Source of the DNA: Synechococcus sp. MED850
Lineage (GTDB): Bacteria > Cyanobacteriota > Cyanobacteriia > PCC-6307 > Cyanobiaceae
Length of the DNA: 10,474 nucleotides
Direction: 5' to 3'
Assembly (NCBI GenBank): GCA_002700765.1
Contig: PAEP01000036.1
Location: 13,792-24,265 of the forward strand
Position numbers and translations under genes: made by a program. The notes beneath the pieces are model-generated. The model saw nothing but the letters and a program-made list of their open reading frames with translations, ran no database searches and was not told where the DNA came from. Below are positions 1 to 5,959 of this stretch, piece by piece. Each line of letters starts with the position of its first letter. Position 1 is the stretch's first letter.

Positions 1-40
1 GACAGCCGTTTTTGCTTAGGTAAAAATACTTAAAATGTCA

Positions 41-60
41 CCTGACTGGCCTGAGTCAGG
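41..60 (-). terminator. Hairpin terminator overlapping a stop codon
   Basis: A perfect 7-bp stem (CCTGACT 41-47 with AGTCAGG 54-60) encloses a 6-nt loop. Read on the minus strand it lies at the stop codon of the small acidic gene and is followed, after a short gap, by a T-rich stretch (positions 40 down to 21). This fits a Rho-independent terminator for that gene, with a less than ideal spacing between stem and T-run. Confidence 0.5.
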
Positions 61-259
61 CGTGGTCACTGGGGTCTTGTTCCCGTTGGAGCGAAAAAGC
101 CACCTCCAAGTCCTCCCAGGACAGATCAACCCACGAGAGTCCTTCGACGATTTCAGTTTTCAATGCATCTGCATCCGTGGCGCTTCCCTGGTCCACAAGA
201 GCAAGATATTTTTGATATTCGGCAATCCAGACCAGCAAAGAAGGGGTGCTGTTGGTCAT
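56..259 (-). CDS. Small acidic hypothetical protein (67 aa)
   Basis: I do not recognise this protein. It is 67 residues, acidic in its second half, with a Trp/Leu-rich core (GLSWVDLSWEDLEVAF) that looks like an amphipathic helix, and it has no signal peptide or membrane segment. The ATG at 259 is chosen over the TTG one codon upstream. No clear Shine-Dalgarno sequence precedes it, which is common in picocyanobacteria. It lies downstream of the DUF3303-like gene on the same strand, but 247 nt away, so it probably has its own promoter. A hairpin with a T-rich tail sits exactly at its stop codon. The opposite-strand reading is less protein-like. Confidence 0.6.
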   Translation of the reverse strand: MTNSTPSLLVWIAEYQKYLALVDQGSATDADALKTEIVEGLSWVDLSWEDLEVAFSLQREQDPSDHA

Positions 260-417
260 CAAGAAACTTGGATCACATCAAAAATTTAACTAACACTAGC
301 TCAGGCCATCGAAGCAATCATCATCATTTCATCAAAAAGATCGTGAAAACAAGCTCGTTCAAACAGACGCAGCATGATTTCAGACAGGCAAACCGCGAAG
401 CGGATGAACAGAAATAA

Positions 418-470
418 GGATGGCAATCAAAAAGCTGACGCCATCCCATTAAAAATCCATTCAGTCAGCT
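418..470. other. Interleaved inverted repeats (possible pseudoknot)
   Basis: GGATGGC (418-424) is complementary to GCCATCC (440-446). The loop of that hairpin contains AGCTGAC (433-439), which is complementary to GTCAGCT (464-470). The two 7-bp stems are nested as in an H-type pseudoknot, with no nucleotide between the inner strands. It lies in the spacer 260-506, where I see no convincing gene. Whether it is transcribed, and from which strand, is not visible. Confidence 0.25.
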
Positions 471-506
471 AAAAAAGCCAGACGAAACAGAATTCCGAAA
501 TTCACT

Positions 507-836
507 TCACTCAGCTTCATCAAGCTTGGCATTATGTTCCTTTTGCATTTCGACCATCTCCGCACAGGTCAGCGCAGGGCAGTACTCAAATTCCAGCCCG
601 AACATGGAACGCCAGAACATGAAGTGGCGAAATAATGCTTTCGCGTCAGTTGCTTTACAAATCACACAAACACGTCCCGACTCTGGCATGTGCAAACGAG
701 CGACCAGCTCAAAGCCATCCGCTTTGTCATTGGGAGCTCCCTTCTCCATGTAATCGATGAAAGCTGTGTAGCCCTCATCCTGCGTCTCCGAAGGGATTTG
801 ACCATTGCAGACGTAAAACTGGGATGGAGCAGCCAT
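507..836 (-). CDS. DUF3303-like small protein (109 aa)
   Basis: A soluble protein of 109 residues resembling the DUF3303 family, a ferredoxin-like alpha+beta fold of unknown function found in cyanobacteria and proteobacteria. The family pattern is an N-terminal strand (QFYVCNGQI), a central stretch about the subject molecule (GFELVARLHMPESGRVCVICKATDA, strands two and three), then a helix (KALFRHFMFWRSMFGLEF) and a last strand with the C-terminal helix. Cys residues occur in the central strand (VCVIC) and near the C-terminus. The ATG at 836 is the natural start. The gene is monocistronic by spacing: about 200 nt separate it from the dehydrogenase gene upstream and about 250 nt from the gene downstream. 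Function is unknown; the assignment rests on recalled family pattern only. Confidence 0.7.
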   Translation of the reverse strand: MAAPSQFYVCNGQIPSETQDEGYTAFIDYMEKGAPNDKADGFELVARLHMPESGRVCVICKATDAKALFRHFMFWRSMFGLEFEYCPALTCAEMVEMQKEHNAKLDEAE

Positions 837-1014
837 GATTCAGTGGTGATAACCAAGCACCAAGTATGGCAGCAAAACACGTCTTAATTTCCCTTTAGGA
901 TTCATTAATACCGCTCGATCAAAGTCCAGAAAAGATTCATAAAAGAGGCAGCTTCGAATCACTGAGTGACCCATTCAATGACCTTATTCAAGCAATCATC
1001 CTGGATCAAAATGA

Positions 1015-1036
1015 AGGATGCTTGACCTTGCATCTT
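1015..1036 (-). terminator. Weak hairpin after the dehydrogenase gene
   Basis: A 7-bp stem with one G-U pair (1015-1021 with 1030-1036) and an 8-nt loop starts seven bases after the minus-strand stop at 1043. Read on the minus strand it is followed by TTCATTTTGATCC, a poor U-tract. It could end the CP12/DoxX/dehydrogenase transcript. Confidence 0.3.
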
Positions 1037-1042
1037 GTCTGA

Positions 1043-1702
1043 CTAGGAGAGGGCTTCTGCCATGGTGCGAAGGGGAAGGTCGGGACTGCTGGTGACTTCG
1101 ATGATCTGACCGATTGATGCCGGTGTGAAAAGAGCATCAACACAGCAACGGGCAACCAGACGGCGAGGAATCGAGCGGCTCTCCTGCTGGTTCGGCCCAC
1201 TCCAGCGGATGCCTTCCCTGTCAAGATCCGTCTCCCGCTCTGACAGACCACCGGGACGAATCACGGTCCAATCCAAACCGCTGGATTCCAATGAACGCTC
1301 GCCAACGCGCTTCCACACCAGAATCAACCCGAAGAGGTTGAGCGGATGCCGCCAACGTCCTGCACAGAGCGAACTGACAAGGACGATCCGTTTCACACCA
1401 AGTCGCTGACAGGATGCGACCTGACGCTCTACACCCCAAGCATCGACCTGCATTGGCGCCGTGAGGTCCACTGAAGGACGTGCTCCAGTGGCGATCACCA
1501 GAGCATCCGCGCCCCCGAGCGCTCGATCAAGCGCTTGATCATCAAAGAGGCTGAGCCGGTGCTGTTCACAGCGGTCAAGGTTGCTGGGCAGCTCGGAATT
1601 CGGCCTCAACAACAGTCTTGGCTGAAGGCCACGACTGAGCAGCTCTTCAGCAAGTCGAAAGCCTGTCTTACCAGATGCACCACTGACAGCGACGGTTTGC
1701 AT
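1043..1702 (-). CDS. Atypical short-chain dehydrogenase, At5g02240-like NAD(P)-binding protein
   Basis: A 219-residue Rossmann-fold protein of the NAD(P)H-binding (NmrA/YbjT-like, atypical SDR) group. The dinucleotide-binding motif is at residues 5-14 (VSGASGKTG, Gly8, Gly11, Gly14). Arg33 at the end of the second strand suggests NADP. A strand ending in VLVSS lies at 107-111, and the ILVWKR (127-132) and IRPGGL (148-153) segments closely resemble plant At5g02240-type proteins and cyanobacterial homologues. A usual SDR YxxxK catalytic pair is not evident, so it may bind NADP as a sensor or do chemistry that is not known. The ATG at 1702 follows AAGGAAGG at a usable distance. The gene is 30 nt downstream of the DoxX gene and is probably the last gene of the CP12-DoxX operon. 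Substrate unknown. Confidence 0.85.
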   Translation of the reverse strand: MQTVAVSGASGKTGFRLAEELLSRGLQPRLLLRPNSELPSNLDRCEQHRLSLFDDQALDRALGGADALVIATGARPSVDLTAPMQVDAWGVERQVASCQRLGVKRIVLVSSLCAGRWRHPLNLFGLILVWKRVGERSLESSGLDWTVIRPGGLSERETDLDREGIRWSGPNQQESRSIPRRLVARCCVDALFTPASIGQIIEVTSSPDLPLRTMAEALS

Positions 1703-1732
1703 CCCTCTGACCCTTCCTTGCCGAAGCAGAGA

Positions 1733-2098
1733 CTAGGAACGTGATTTGGAAACGGTGGGGCGTGTCACCGCCAAAAGCAACCCGCCTGCGAGTGAAACAT
1801 TGCGGATCAGACCTGGGTCTTCCACAGAGGGATGAAACAGGAATGTTGTGGGAACCAGAAAAACCAACAGCAGGACGGCACCGAGTCTCGTTGTTTGACC
1901 AAAAATCAACAACAAGGACCCAAGGGAAAGCATTCCGATTGCACCAGCAAGTAGTAGAGCTGCCAATGGTGAAGGGATGCCCTTGGCAGCAATGGATCCG
2001 GCTGTTGCAGCGAAATTGGTGATCTTTCCAGGAATGGCATTCATGAAGATCGCTGCCAAAGCCAGACGACCAAGCCTGTCAAACAGATCAGTCGTCAT
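1733..2098 (-). CDS. DoxX family membrane protein
   Basis: A 121-residue inner-membrane protein of the DoxX family, with about four hydrophobic helices: the LGRLALAAIFMNAIPGKI start typical of DoxX, the LAALLLAGAIGMLSLGSLLLIFG pair, the LGAVLLLVFLVPTTFLFH segment, and a final helix before a short basic tail. DoxX proteins are linked to quinone or thiosulphate oxidation and to oxidative-stress complexes in some bacteria, but the function in cyanobacteria is unknown. The open frame extends upstream to 2194, but I choose the ATG at 2098: it puts the first residues (MTTDLFDRLGRL) in register with the family and overlaps the CP12-like gene by 11 nt, a pattern of translational coupling. The extra 32 residues of the longer version look unlike a membrane-protein start. 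Confidence 0.8.
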   Translation of the reverse strand: MTTDLFDRLGRLALAAIFMNAIPGKITNFAATAGSIAAKGIPSPLAALLLAGAIGMLSLGSLLLIFGQTTRLGAVLLLVFLVPTTFLFHPSVEDPGLIRNVSLAGGLLLAVTRPTVSKSRS

Positions 2099-2306
2099 AG
2101 ACCAGACACTCTGGTTCGTCAGGGTTTTGTTCGCAGAACAGCTCGAGGGGGGTTGGATCGTGTGAATCGTTCGGGAATTGCTTTTTGTGATCAAGAAGCC
2201 ATTGCAACTCTTCTGTGAGATGCCGAACCTTGCCGTCGTTGTGATCAGCCAACGCCTTAAGGAATTCTTCCTGATCCTTTTGAATGTGTTCGTCGATGGT
2301 TCTCAT
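2088..2306 (-). CDS. CP12-like protein lacking the N-terminal cysteine pair (72 aa)
   Basis: CP12 is a small disordered protein that clamps GAPDH and phosphoribulokinase in the dark and so switches off the Calvin cycle. The C-terminus here is the CP12 signature: ELFCEQNPDEPECLVYDD, with Cys58 and Cys67 in the C-x8-C arrangement and the terminal YDD. In known CP12 this half binds GAPDH. The N-terminal cysteine pair, which supports phosphoribulokinase binding, is absent, and the central AWDxVEEL motif is degenerate (HLTEELQW, 29-36). It therefore fits a divergent CP12 type. The ATG at 2306 is the only start in frame; a perfect AAAGGAG lies at 2335-2329, too far upstream (22 nt) for normal use. 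First gene of a probable operon with DoxX and the dehydrogenase, divergent from the gene at 2385. Confidence 0.8.
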   Translation of the reverse strand: MRTIDEHIQKDQEEFLKALADHNDGKVRHLTEELQWLLDHKKQFPNDSHDPTPLELFCEQNPDEPECLVYDD

Positions 2307-2384
2307 GTCGTTGGATTCGTCAACTGATCTCCTTTGATTGGTAGCGAATCGCCCAGGGGATGATCAGTCGGTATTTCTACCTTT

Positions 2385-2615
2385 ATGACTGAAAGCACAC
2401 ATCCAGTGGAAAGCATGCAAAGTGGCAGTGAGCCTGTGGCCGGTGCCCTTTCAAACATGCAACCTTCTGAACGCGTGTTGATGACAGGAACAATCCTGTT
2501 TGCCCTCGGGCTTGTGATCGGTGTTGCAATCGGCTCAGCAACAGCAGTGACCGCCCTCACGCAGGGATCGCCCGATGTGCTTCAAAGCTGGTCAGGTGTG
2601 GTGGCATTGCCATAA
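2385..2615 (+). CDS. Small single-helix membrane protein (76 aa)
   Basis: A 76-residue protein with a polar N-terminal third (residues 1-30), one strong hydrophobic segment of about 28 residues (RVLMTGTILFALGLVIGVAIGSATAVTAL, roughly 30-58) rich in Gly and Ala, and a short polar tail. No family is recognised. The ATG at 2385 has no clear Shine-Dalgarno sequence. The gene is divergent from the CP12-like gene with 78 nt between starts, so a shared regulatory region is likely. The opposite-strand reading (2303-2560) is less protein-like. Gly/Ala spacing in the helix could allow helix packing, which is inference only. Confidence 0.6.
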   Translation: MTESTHPVESMQSGSEPVAGALSNMQPSERVLMTGTILFALGLVIGVAIGSATAVTALTQGSPDVLQSWSGVVALP

Positions 2616-2843
2616 AGGCGTTCAATCCATTGACGTTTTTAAGAGATGGATCTATCAGACGTCGAAAGGATTGGTTTCCATGGCAAGCAGCTCAAGCCGA
2701 AGGATCTTCCGGAGAGAACCCCATGGATTCAAAAATTTTTTAAAAACACTTCGACAATTCATTTTCGGTTGACTCTCTTCTTGGAACAACGGACACAATA
2801 ATTTTTGAAATCCCCTCATCCAGGTCAGGAGACGATCAATCAG

Positions 2844-2885
2844 CGGGACGTTCGGTCCCGTGATGAGACATGGTGGTGGGGTCCC
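2844..2885 (+). promoter_or_regulatory. Hairpin with alternative pairing upstream of the 58-aa gene
   Basis: CGGGAC (2844-2849) pairs perfectly with GTCCCG (2855-2860) across a GTTCG loop. A second GTCCC copy (2881-2885), 13 nt before the ATG at 2899, can pair with the same GGGAC. The two choices are mutually exclusive, as in a simple RNA switch, but no known riboswitch is recognised. The wider spacer 2616-2898 holds no convincing gene. Confidence 0.25.
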
Positions 2886-2898
2886 ACGTACCGGGTCA

Positions 2899-3075
2899 AT
2901 GACCGTACGCAAGCCCTACACAGTGCGGTTCCGTACTTCCGAGAACACCACTGACGAGAACTGCTTCTACGCACCAGACGCTTATCAGGCCAGGCTTTTG
3001 GCAATCGAATTCAACAACTACATCAAGGATCACCCGAACAGAATCGACAGAATTTTTAGCGTGCCCCAACACTGA
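2899..3075 (+). CDS. Small hypothetical protein (58 aa)
   Basis: A basic, soluble 58-residue protein (start MTVRKPYTVRFRTSEN) with alternating strands and one helix (DAYQARLLAIEFNNYIKDHP), the look of a compact alpha/beta fold. I do not recognise a named family, but this type of well-conserved small gene is typical of marine picocyanobacteria. The frame is open to 2860; I choose the ATG at 2899 because the preceding 13 residues are low-complexity (MMRHGGGVPRTGS) and include the hairpin described upstream. Its 3' end overlaps a minus-strand gene by 20 nt. No membrane segment or signal peptide. Confidence 0.6.
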   Translation: MTVRKPYTVRFRTSENTTDENCFYAPDAYQARLLAIEFNNYIKDHPNRIDRIFSVPQH

Positions 3076-3226
3076 TCGAACCACTGCTGATCAGATGTTC
3101 CAGACGGGCGGATAGCTTCTGCTCCGTTCGGTCGAACTGATCATGATGACCCGCCAGATAAGCCAGCTCTTCACTGGTGATCACTTGGTGGGTCACCGCG
3201 TCCAGATAAATCTGAACAAGAGACAT
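3056..3226 (-). CDS. Small hypothetical protein (56 aa), convergent
   Basis: A 56-residue open frame from the ATG at 3226 to the TAA at 3056 that reads well as protein: MSLVQIYLDAVTHQVITSEE, then a helical stretch (LAYLAGHHDQFDRTEQKLSARLEHLI). It contains strand, turn and helix segments with amphipathic spacing. No family is recognised. Its last seven codons lie over the end of the plus-strand 58-aa gene (20-nt convergent overlap), and nothing else explains this 240-nt stretch. No strong Shine-Dalgarno sequence is seen. Confidence 0.6.
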   Translation of the reverse strand: MSLVQIYLDAVTHQVITSEELAYLAGHHDQFDRTEQKLSARLEHLISSGSISVGAR

Positions 3227-3318
3227 CGATCACAAATCAAGACCATGCCATCCTGGCAACAACGGTCGGTGATCCGCGGGTGCCGGCGATACCCGCTTCT
3301 GTCACAAGCAAATCCTTC

Positions 3319-3831
3319 ATGGATCAAACCGAGATCCAGACGCTCGTTCGACAATGCGCTCTCGGACTGTTTGACCTCGCCTGTGCGGTCAGCGGGCACC
3401 CGGAATGGGACCTGTCGCTGCCCGTCGGTGTGATTGATGCCAGACGCACCAAGCCGAAGCTAATGGTGACAGCGGTCGGCACCATCAATTCGATGGTGAA
3501 GGCGTCCTCCACCATCGGTCACCCACTGATGAAACGGTTTTTCGAGCGTTTCAGCGCGTTAGGGCTCGATGAAGCCCTGCGTGAAGCGCGTCAGCAAGAT
3601 CACTCCGGAGCATTTGAGGAGATCTGGCTGACCTACAGAGAGGAACGCCGAAGCGGAGAACAGGCGATGTGGAGCATTGAGGACGCCACCGCCTTTGTTC
3701 TCCAGTCGAAAGAAGCGCACACCGACCGCGAGATCTCATGCGTTGCCATCCTTCCCGGAGATCCACACCGGATTCTCACGTTTTCAGTTCCCATCGCATT
3801 CCTCACGCATCCAGGTGATTCACCCCGTTGA
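3319..3831 (+). CDS. Hypothetical protein (170 aa), unrecognised
   Basis: A 170-residue soluble protein of no family I recognise. The N-terminal third is predicted helical (MDQTEIQTLVRQCALGLFDL), followed by a proline/Asp turn region, a Gly-rich segment (TAVGTINSMVKASSTIGHPL), a long amphipathic helix rich in Arg and Glu (FFERFSALGLDEALREARQQ), and a C-terminal strand (REISCVAILPGDPHRILTFS). The frame is open from 3280, but the ATG at 3319 gives a more usual N-terminus. It runs in the same direction as the TSUP gene at 4065, with an antisense lipoprotein gene between them; no terminator is visible between the two plus-strand genes, so they may share a transcript. Confidence 0.6.
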   Translation: MDQTEIQTLVRQCALGLFDLACAVSGHPEWDLSLPVGVIDARRTKPKLMVTAVGTINSMVKASSTIGHPLMKRFFERFSALGLDEALREARQQDHSGAFEEIWLTYREERRSGEQAMWSIEDATAFVLQSKEAHTDREISCVAILPGDPHRILTFSVPIAFLTHPGDSPR

Positions 3832-3843
3832 AACCAATGCTGA

Positions 3844-4050
3844 TCACGGTTCGGTGGTCGCGTTCTCGGGGCTGCCCTTGCGACAGACCCATTCCGGAAG
3901 AGGCTTTCCATCTTCGTCTTTGCAGTCCTTGAGATTGGAGGACTCAACGTTCTTCTTCAGCTCCTCAGCACTGTTCTGAATGGATTCGATGTCGAGAGAA
4001 CAACCGGCCATCAGCGAAGAAAGCAGCAACAGAATCCATGGTCTTGTCAT
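3844..4050 (-). CDS. Small lipoprotein (68 aa)
   Basis: A short lipoprotein precursor. A basic start (MTR), a hydrophobic stretch (PWILLLLSS) and a lipobox L-M-A-G-C with Cys17 indicate processing by signal peptidase II and lipid attachment. The mature part is about 52 residues, polar and charged, with two further Cys residues (DCKDEDGKPLPEWVC) 13 residues apart that could form a disulphide. I do not recognise the mature domain. The gene is head-to-head with the TSUP gene; the two start codons are 14 nt apart, so each promoter must lie inside the other coding region. Its stop is 12 nt from the convergent 170-aa gene. Confidence 0.75.
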   Translation of the reverse strand: MTRPWILLLLSSLMAGCSLDIESIQNSAEELKKNVESSNLKDCKDEDGKPLPEWVCRKGSPENATTEP

Positions 4051-4064
4051 TTGGATGGTCCTTG

Positions 4065-4835
4065 ATGAGCGTTTCGGACCTAGTACAGCAACTCACGCTT
4101 GGCGTGATCTCTCTCATTGCCAATACTCTCTCGGCTTTCGCAGGCGGTGGCGCAGGTCTGGTGCAGCTACCGGCGTTGATTCTGCTGGGGTTGCCATTCG
4201 CGAAAGCACTGGCAACCCACAAGATCGCCAGTGTTGCTCTTGGCTTAGGAGCTGCGAGCCGACATTTCAGAGCTGGAAGTCTTCACCTCAAGCTTTCCCT
4301 GCTTGTGCTGTTGTCCGGACTGCCCGGTGTCTGGATCGGAGCCAATGTTGTTCTGAGGTTGCCGGATCAATGGGCAACGACTGCTCTCGGCGTCCTCACC
4401 ATTGGGCTTGGTCTCTACTCCGCCAAACGACCCGATCTTGGCGCCGATGACGCGATCCGCCCCCTCGATCGAAGGACCAGTCTGATCGGCTCCATTGTTC
4501 TGTTCGCCATCGGTGTTCTGAACGGCTCGCTCACCTCAGGCACAGGATTGTTTGTGACCCTTTGGCTGGTGCACTGGTTCCGCATCGGTTTCACACGGGC
4601 GGTGGCCCACACCCTGATCCTGGTGGGATTGTGCTGGAACGGGACTGGTGCGGTTGTGCTGGGGATCAGTGGAGAGATTCAATGGACCTGGCTGCCCATG
4701 CTGATCGCAGGCTCGTTGCTGGGGGGGTACATCGGAGCCCATCTCTCGATTTCAAGAGGCAACCGCATGGTGAAATCGGTTTTTGAATGGCTCGCCCTGG
4801 TGATGGGGACTTCACTTCTGATCCGCAGTTTCTGA
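4065..4835 (+). CDS. TSUP family (TauE/SafE) anion transporter
   Basis: A 256-residue integral membrane protein of the TauE/SafE (TSUP) family, which exports or imports sulphur-containing or related anions such as sulphite and sulphonates. Two homologous halves are visible: the first with the family segment GGGAGLVQLPALILLGLP and AKALATHKIASV (residues near 30-60), the second with GSLTSGTGLFVTLWLV and FTRAVAHTLILVGLCWN. About eight hydrophobic helices are present, and the length matches the family. Substrate cannot be told from sequence. The ATG at 4065 is chosen over 4038, which would run into the start of the lipoprotein gene. Its end overlaps the next minus-strand gene by 24 nt. Confidence 0.9.
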   Translation: MSVSDLVQQLTLGVISLIANTLSAFAGGGAGLVQLPALILLGLPFAKALATHKIASVALGLGAASRHFRAGSLHLKLSLLVLLSGLPGVWIGANVVLRLPDQWATTALGVLTIGLGLYSAKRPDLGADDAIRPLDRRTSLIGSIVLFAIGVLNGSLTSGTGLFVTLWLVHWFRIGFTRAVAHTLILVGLCWNGTGAVVLGISGEIQWTWLPMLIAGSLLGGYIGAHLSISRGNRMVKSVFEWLALVMGTSLLIRSF

Positions 4836-5132
4836 GTCCTCGGCATCAGGTGCAATGGCCTCTGAGCCGGAAGCCGTCAGAAACCGACTGGAAAATCGCG
4901 TCGCCAGGACCACCGTTGCTGCTGCGTAGGCCAGAAAGGTGACGGCCTGACCTGAGGAACCAGTCTCGTAGACGTCCCCGATCAACAGCATGGAATCCAT
5001 CAGCGAAGCCACTGTTCCCCAGATGAGAACCCAGACGGAAACGTAGACAATGCCTCTGACGGTGGAGTTCACGATCACCCGGTCCCAAAACCAGAGGCTA
5101 AAGCGATCGGTTTTGGAACGATCGATGTCCAC
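4812..5132 (-). CDS. Small two-helix membrane protein
   Basis: A membrane protein of about 106 residues with two hydrophobic segments (GIVYVSVWVLIWGTVASLM and a second around AVTFLAYAAATVVLATRF) and an acidic, polar C-terminal tail. The region before the first helix (DRSKTDRFSLWFWDRVIVNS) is basic and aromatic. No family is recognised. There is no ATG in a good position: a GTG at 5132 gives a product beginning at VDIDRSKTDRF, while a TTG at 5156 would add eight residues. I prefer the GTG. The gene overlaps the end of the TSUP gene convergently by 24 nt and is divergent from the 89-aa gene at 5198. Confidence 0.6.
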   Translation of the reverse strand: MDIDRSKTDRFSLWFWDRVIVNSTVRGIVYVSVWVLIWGTVASLMDSMLLIGDVYETGSSGQAVTFLAYAAATVVLATRFSSRFLTASGSEAIAPDAEDSETADQK

Positions 5133-5197
5133 TCGGGCGATCCAGCGGCAAGGCAACGGGGACTCTCGTAATGTCAGCCCCTGACCAGGACAGGGCT

Positions 5198-5467
5198 ATG
5201 CCCAGAAAGCGGCGCAAACTCAACAAGGAGATGGAGGCAGAAATCGCTGCCGCAAAGCGGAAGGTCGAGCTCGTCACCGCGCTGATCAACGACATCAGGG
5301 ATGAAGACATCCAGGGCGAATACCTGGATGCCTTCTCCCAGATCCGAACTGCTGTGGCGCACCTTGCTGCCACTTACGTCACTGATGGCTTCTGCGAGGA
5401 GACAGAGGGAACCCTCGCGCTGTACAGCGGCTTGATTGAGCGCTTCGAGGAGGAATACGAACTGTGA
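5198..5467 (+). CDS. Charged hypothetical protein (89 aa)
   Basis: A mostly helical, soluble 89-residue protein that starts with a basic patch (MPRKRRKLNKEMEAEIAAAK) and turns acidic towards the end (GLIERFEEEYEL). The body is helical with few prolines. The frame is open from 5171, but AGGA at 5187-5190, 7 nt before the ATG at 5198, supports the shorter start. The basic N-terminus could contact nucleic acid, but that is inference. I do not recognise a family. Its stop is 2 nt from that of the convergent DUF4278 gene. Confidence 0.65.
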   Translation: MPRKRRKLNKEMEAEIAAAKRKVELVTALINDIRDEDIQGEYLDAFSQIRTAVAHLAATYVTDGFCEETEGTLALYSGLIERFEEEYEL

Positions 5468-5469
5468 GA

Positions 5470-5694
5470 TCAGAGGCTGTAAGCCACACCCCGATAGCTG
5501 TAATTCCCCTGGCGGATCACAATGCTGGCTTGTCCTGAAACGTAAGGGCATCCCCGGTAGGTCAGCTGATGGGACCGACCTGCGTCCTGCTGACGCTGGG
5601 AATAGACCTCACGGTCGTAACGCAATTGGTTCGGGCTGGAATCAGCAGCAGAACGCTGCTCGTAGGCTTGGCCTCTGTAGAGAAGTGTGGTCAT
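5470..5694 (-). CDS. DUF4278 protein with four repeats (74 aa)
   Basis: A soluble 74-residue protein of the DUF4278 type, small cyanobacterial proteins of unknown role marked by a Y-R-G-x-x-Y motif. Here the motif appears at residues 6-11 (YRGQAY), 46-51 (YRGCPY) and 67-72 (YRGVAY), with a degenerate copy at 26-31 (YDREVY). The spacing is 20, 20 and 21 residues, so the protein looks like four repeats of a beta-rich unit, each with a Leu or Tyr two residues before the motif. The ATG at 5694 is the start; no Shine-Dalgarno sequence is seen. The gene is divergent from the DUF481 operon, and a palindrome lies 81 nt upstream of its start. Confidence 0.75.
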   Translation of the reverse strand: MTTLLYRGQAYEQRSAADSSPNQLRYDREVYSQRQQDAGRSHQLTYRGCPYVSGQASIVIRQGNYSYRGVAYSL

Positions 5695-5747
5695 GGTTAG
5701 CGTCCGAAATTGGCCGACGTCCCCGTTCCATGGCGCCGGTCAAGCTG

Positions 5748-5768
5748 CGCTCCGCATGTAGCGGAGTG
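5748..5768. repeat. Hairpin (CTCCGC inverted repeat)
   Basis: CTCCGC (5750-5755) pairs with GCGGAG (5761-5766) around an ATGTA loop. The stem extends to 5748-5768 with one G-U pair. It lies next to the palindrome at 5775 in the spacer between the divergent DUF4278 and DUF481 operons. Confidence 0.4.
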
Positions 5769-5774
5769 AACGTT

Positions 5775-5792
5775 TTGTAGCTGTTGCTACAA
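5775..5792. promoter_or_regulatory. Perfect palindrome with an NtcA-type consensus
   Basis: TTGTAGC (5775-5781), a 4-nt centre and GCTACAA (5786-5792) form a perfect palindrome. It contains TGTA-N8-TACA (5776-5791), the published consensus for the nitrogen regulator NtcA of cyanobacteria. NtcA-activated promoters need a TAN3T about 22 nt downstream; none is seen on either strand. An extended -10-like element (TGTTATAGG, 5796-5804) begins only 5 nt downstream, so the site may instead block that promoter. Confidence 0.45.
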
Positions 5793-5795
5793 GCC

Positions 5796-5804
5796 TGTTA
5801 TAGG
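5796..5804 (+). promoter_or_regulatory. Candidate extended -10 element
   Basis: TGTTATAGG reads as TGn followed by TATAGG, four of six matches to TATAAT. It would start a transcript near 5811 towards the 41-aa and DUF481 genes. The -35 match (TTGTAG, 5775-5780, spacer 18) is poor and lies inside the palindrome. Weak evidence. Confidence 0.25.
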
Positions 5805-5959
5805 GCAAATCGGGGTTGTGTTGCTGTTGATTCCGTTACATCAGGACAACCCATGAGAAGCATCGACATGGTCTTTCGCGAATCAAACCATCCGGGTTTG
5901 GCAGCATCAGAAGAAAAAACCAAATTCGCACTTAACCTTTCCGCAACAAATTTCATGCC

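Noticed and set aside
404..472. 22-aa plus-strand frame across the pseudoknot
   Set aside because: No ribosome binding site and no recognisable peptide; length is at chance level.
2575..2912. Plus (65 aa) and minus (85 aa) frames in the spacer 2616-2898
   Set aside because: Both are basic and lack balanced composition; neither can be preferred.
3980..4450. 156-aa plus-strand frame
   Set aside because: Shadow of the TSUP gene, with a product rich in Arg, Ser and Cys.
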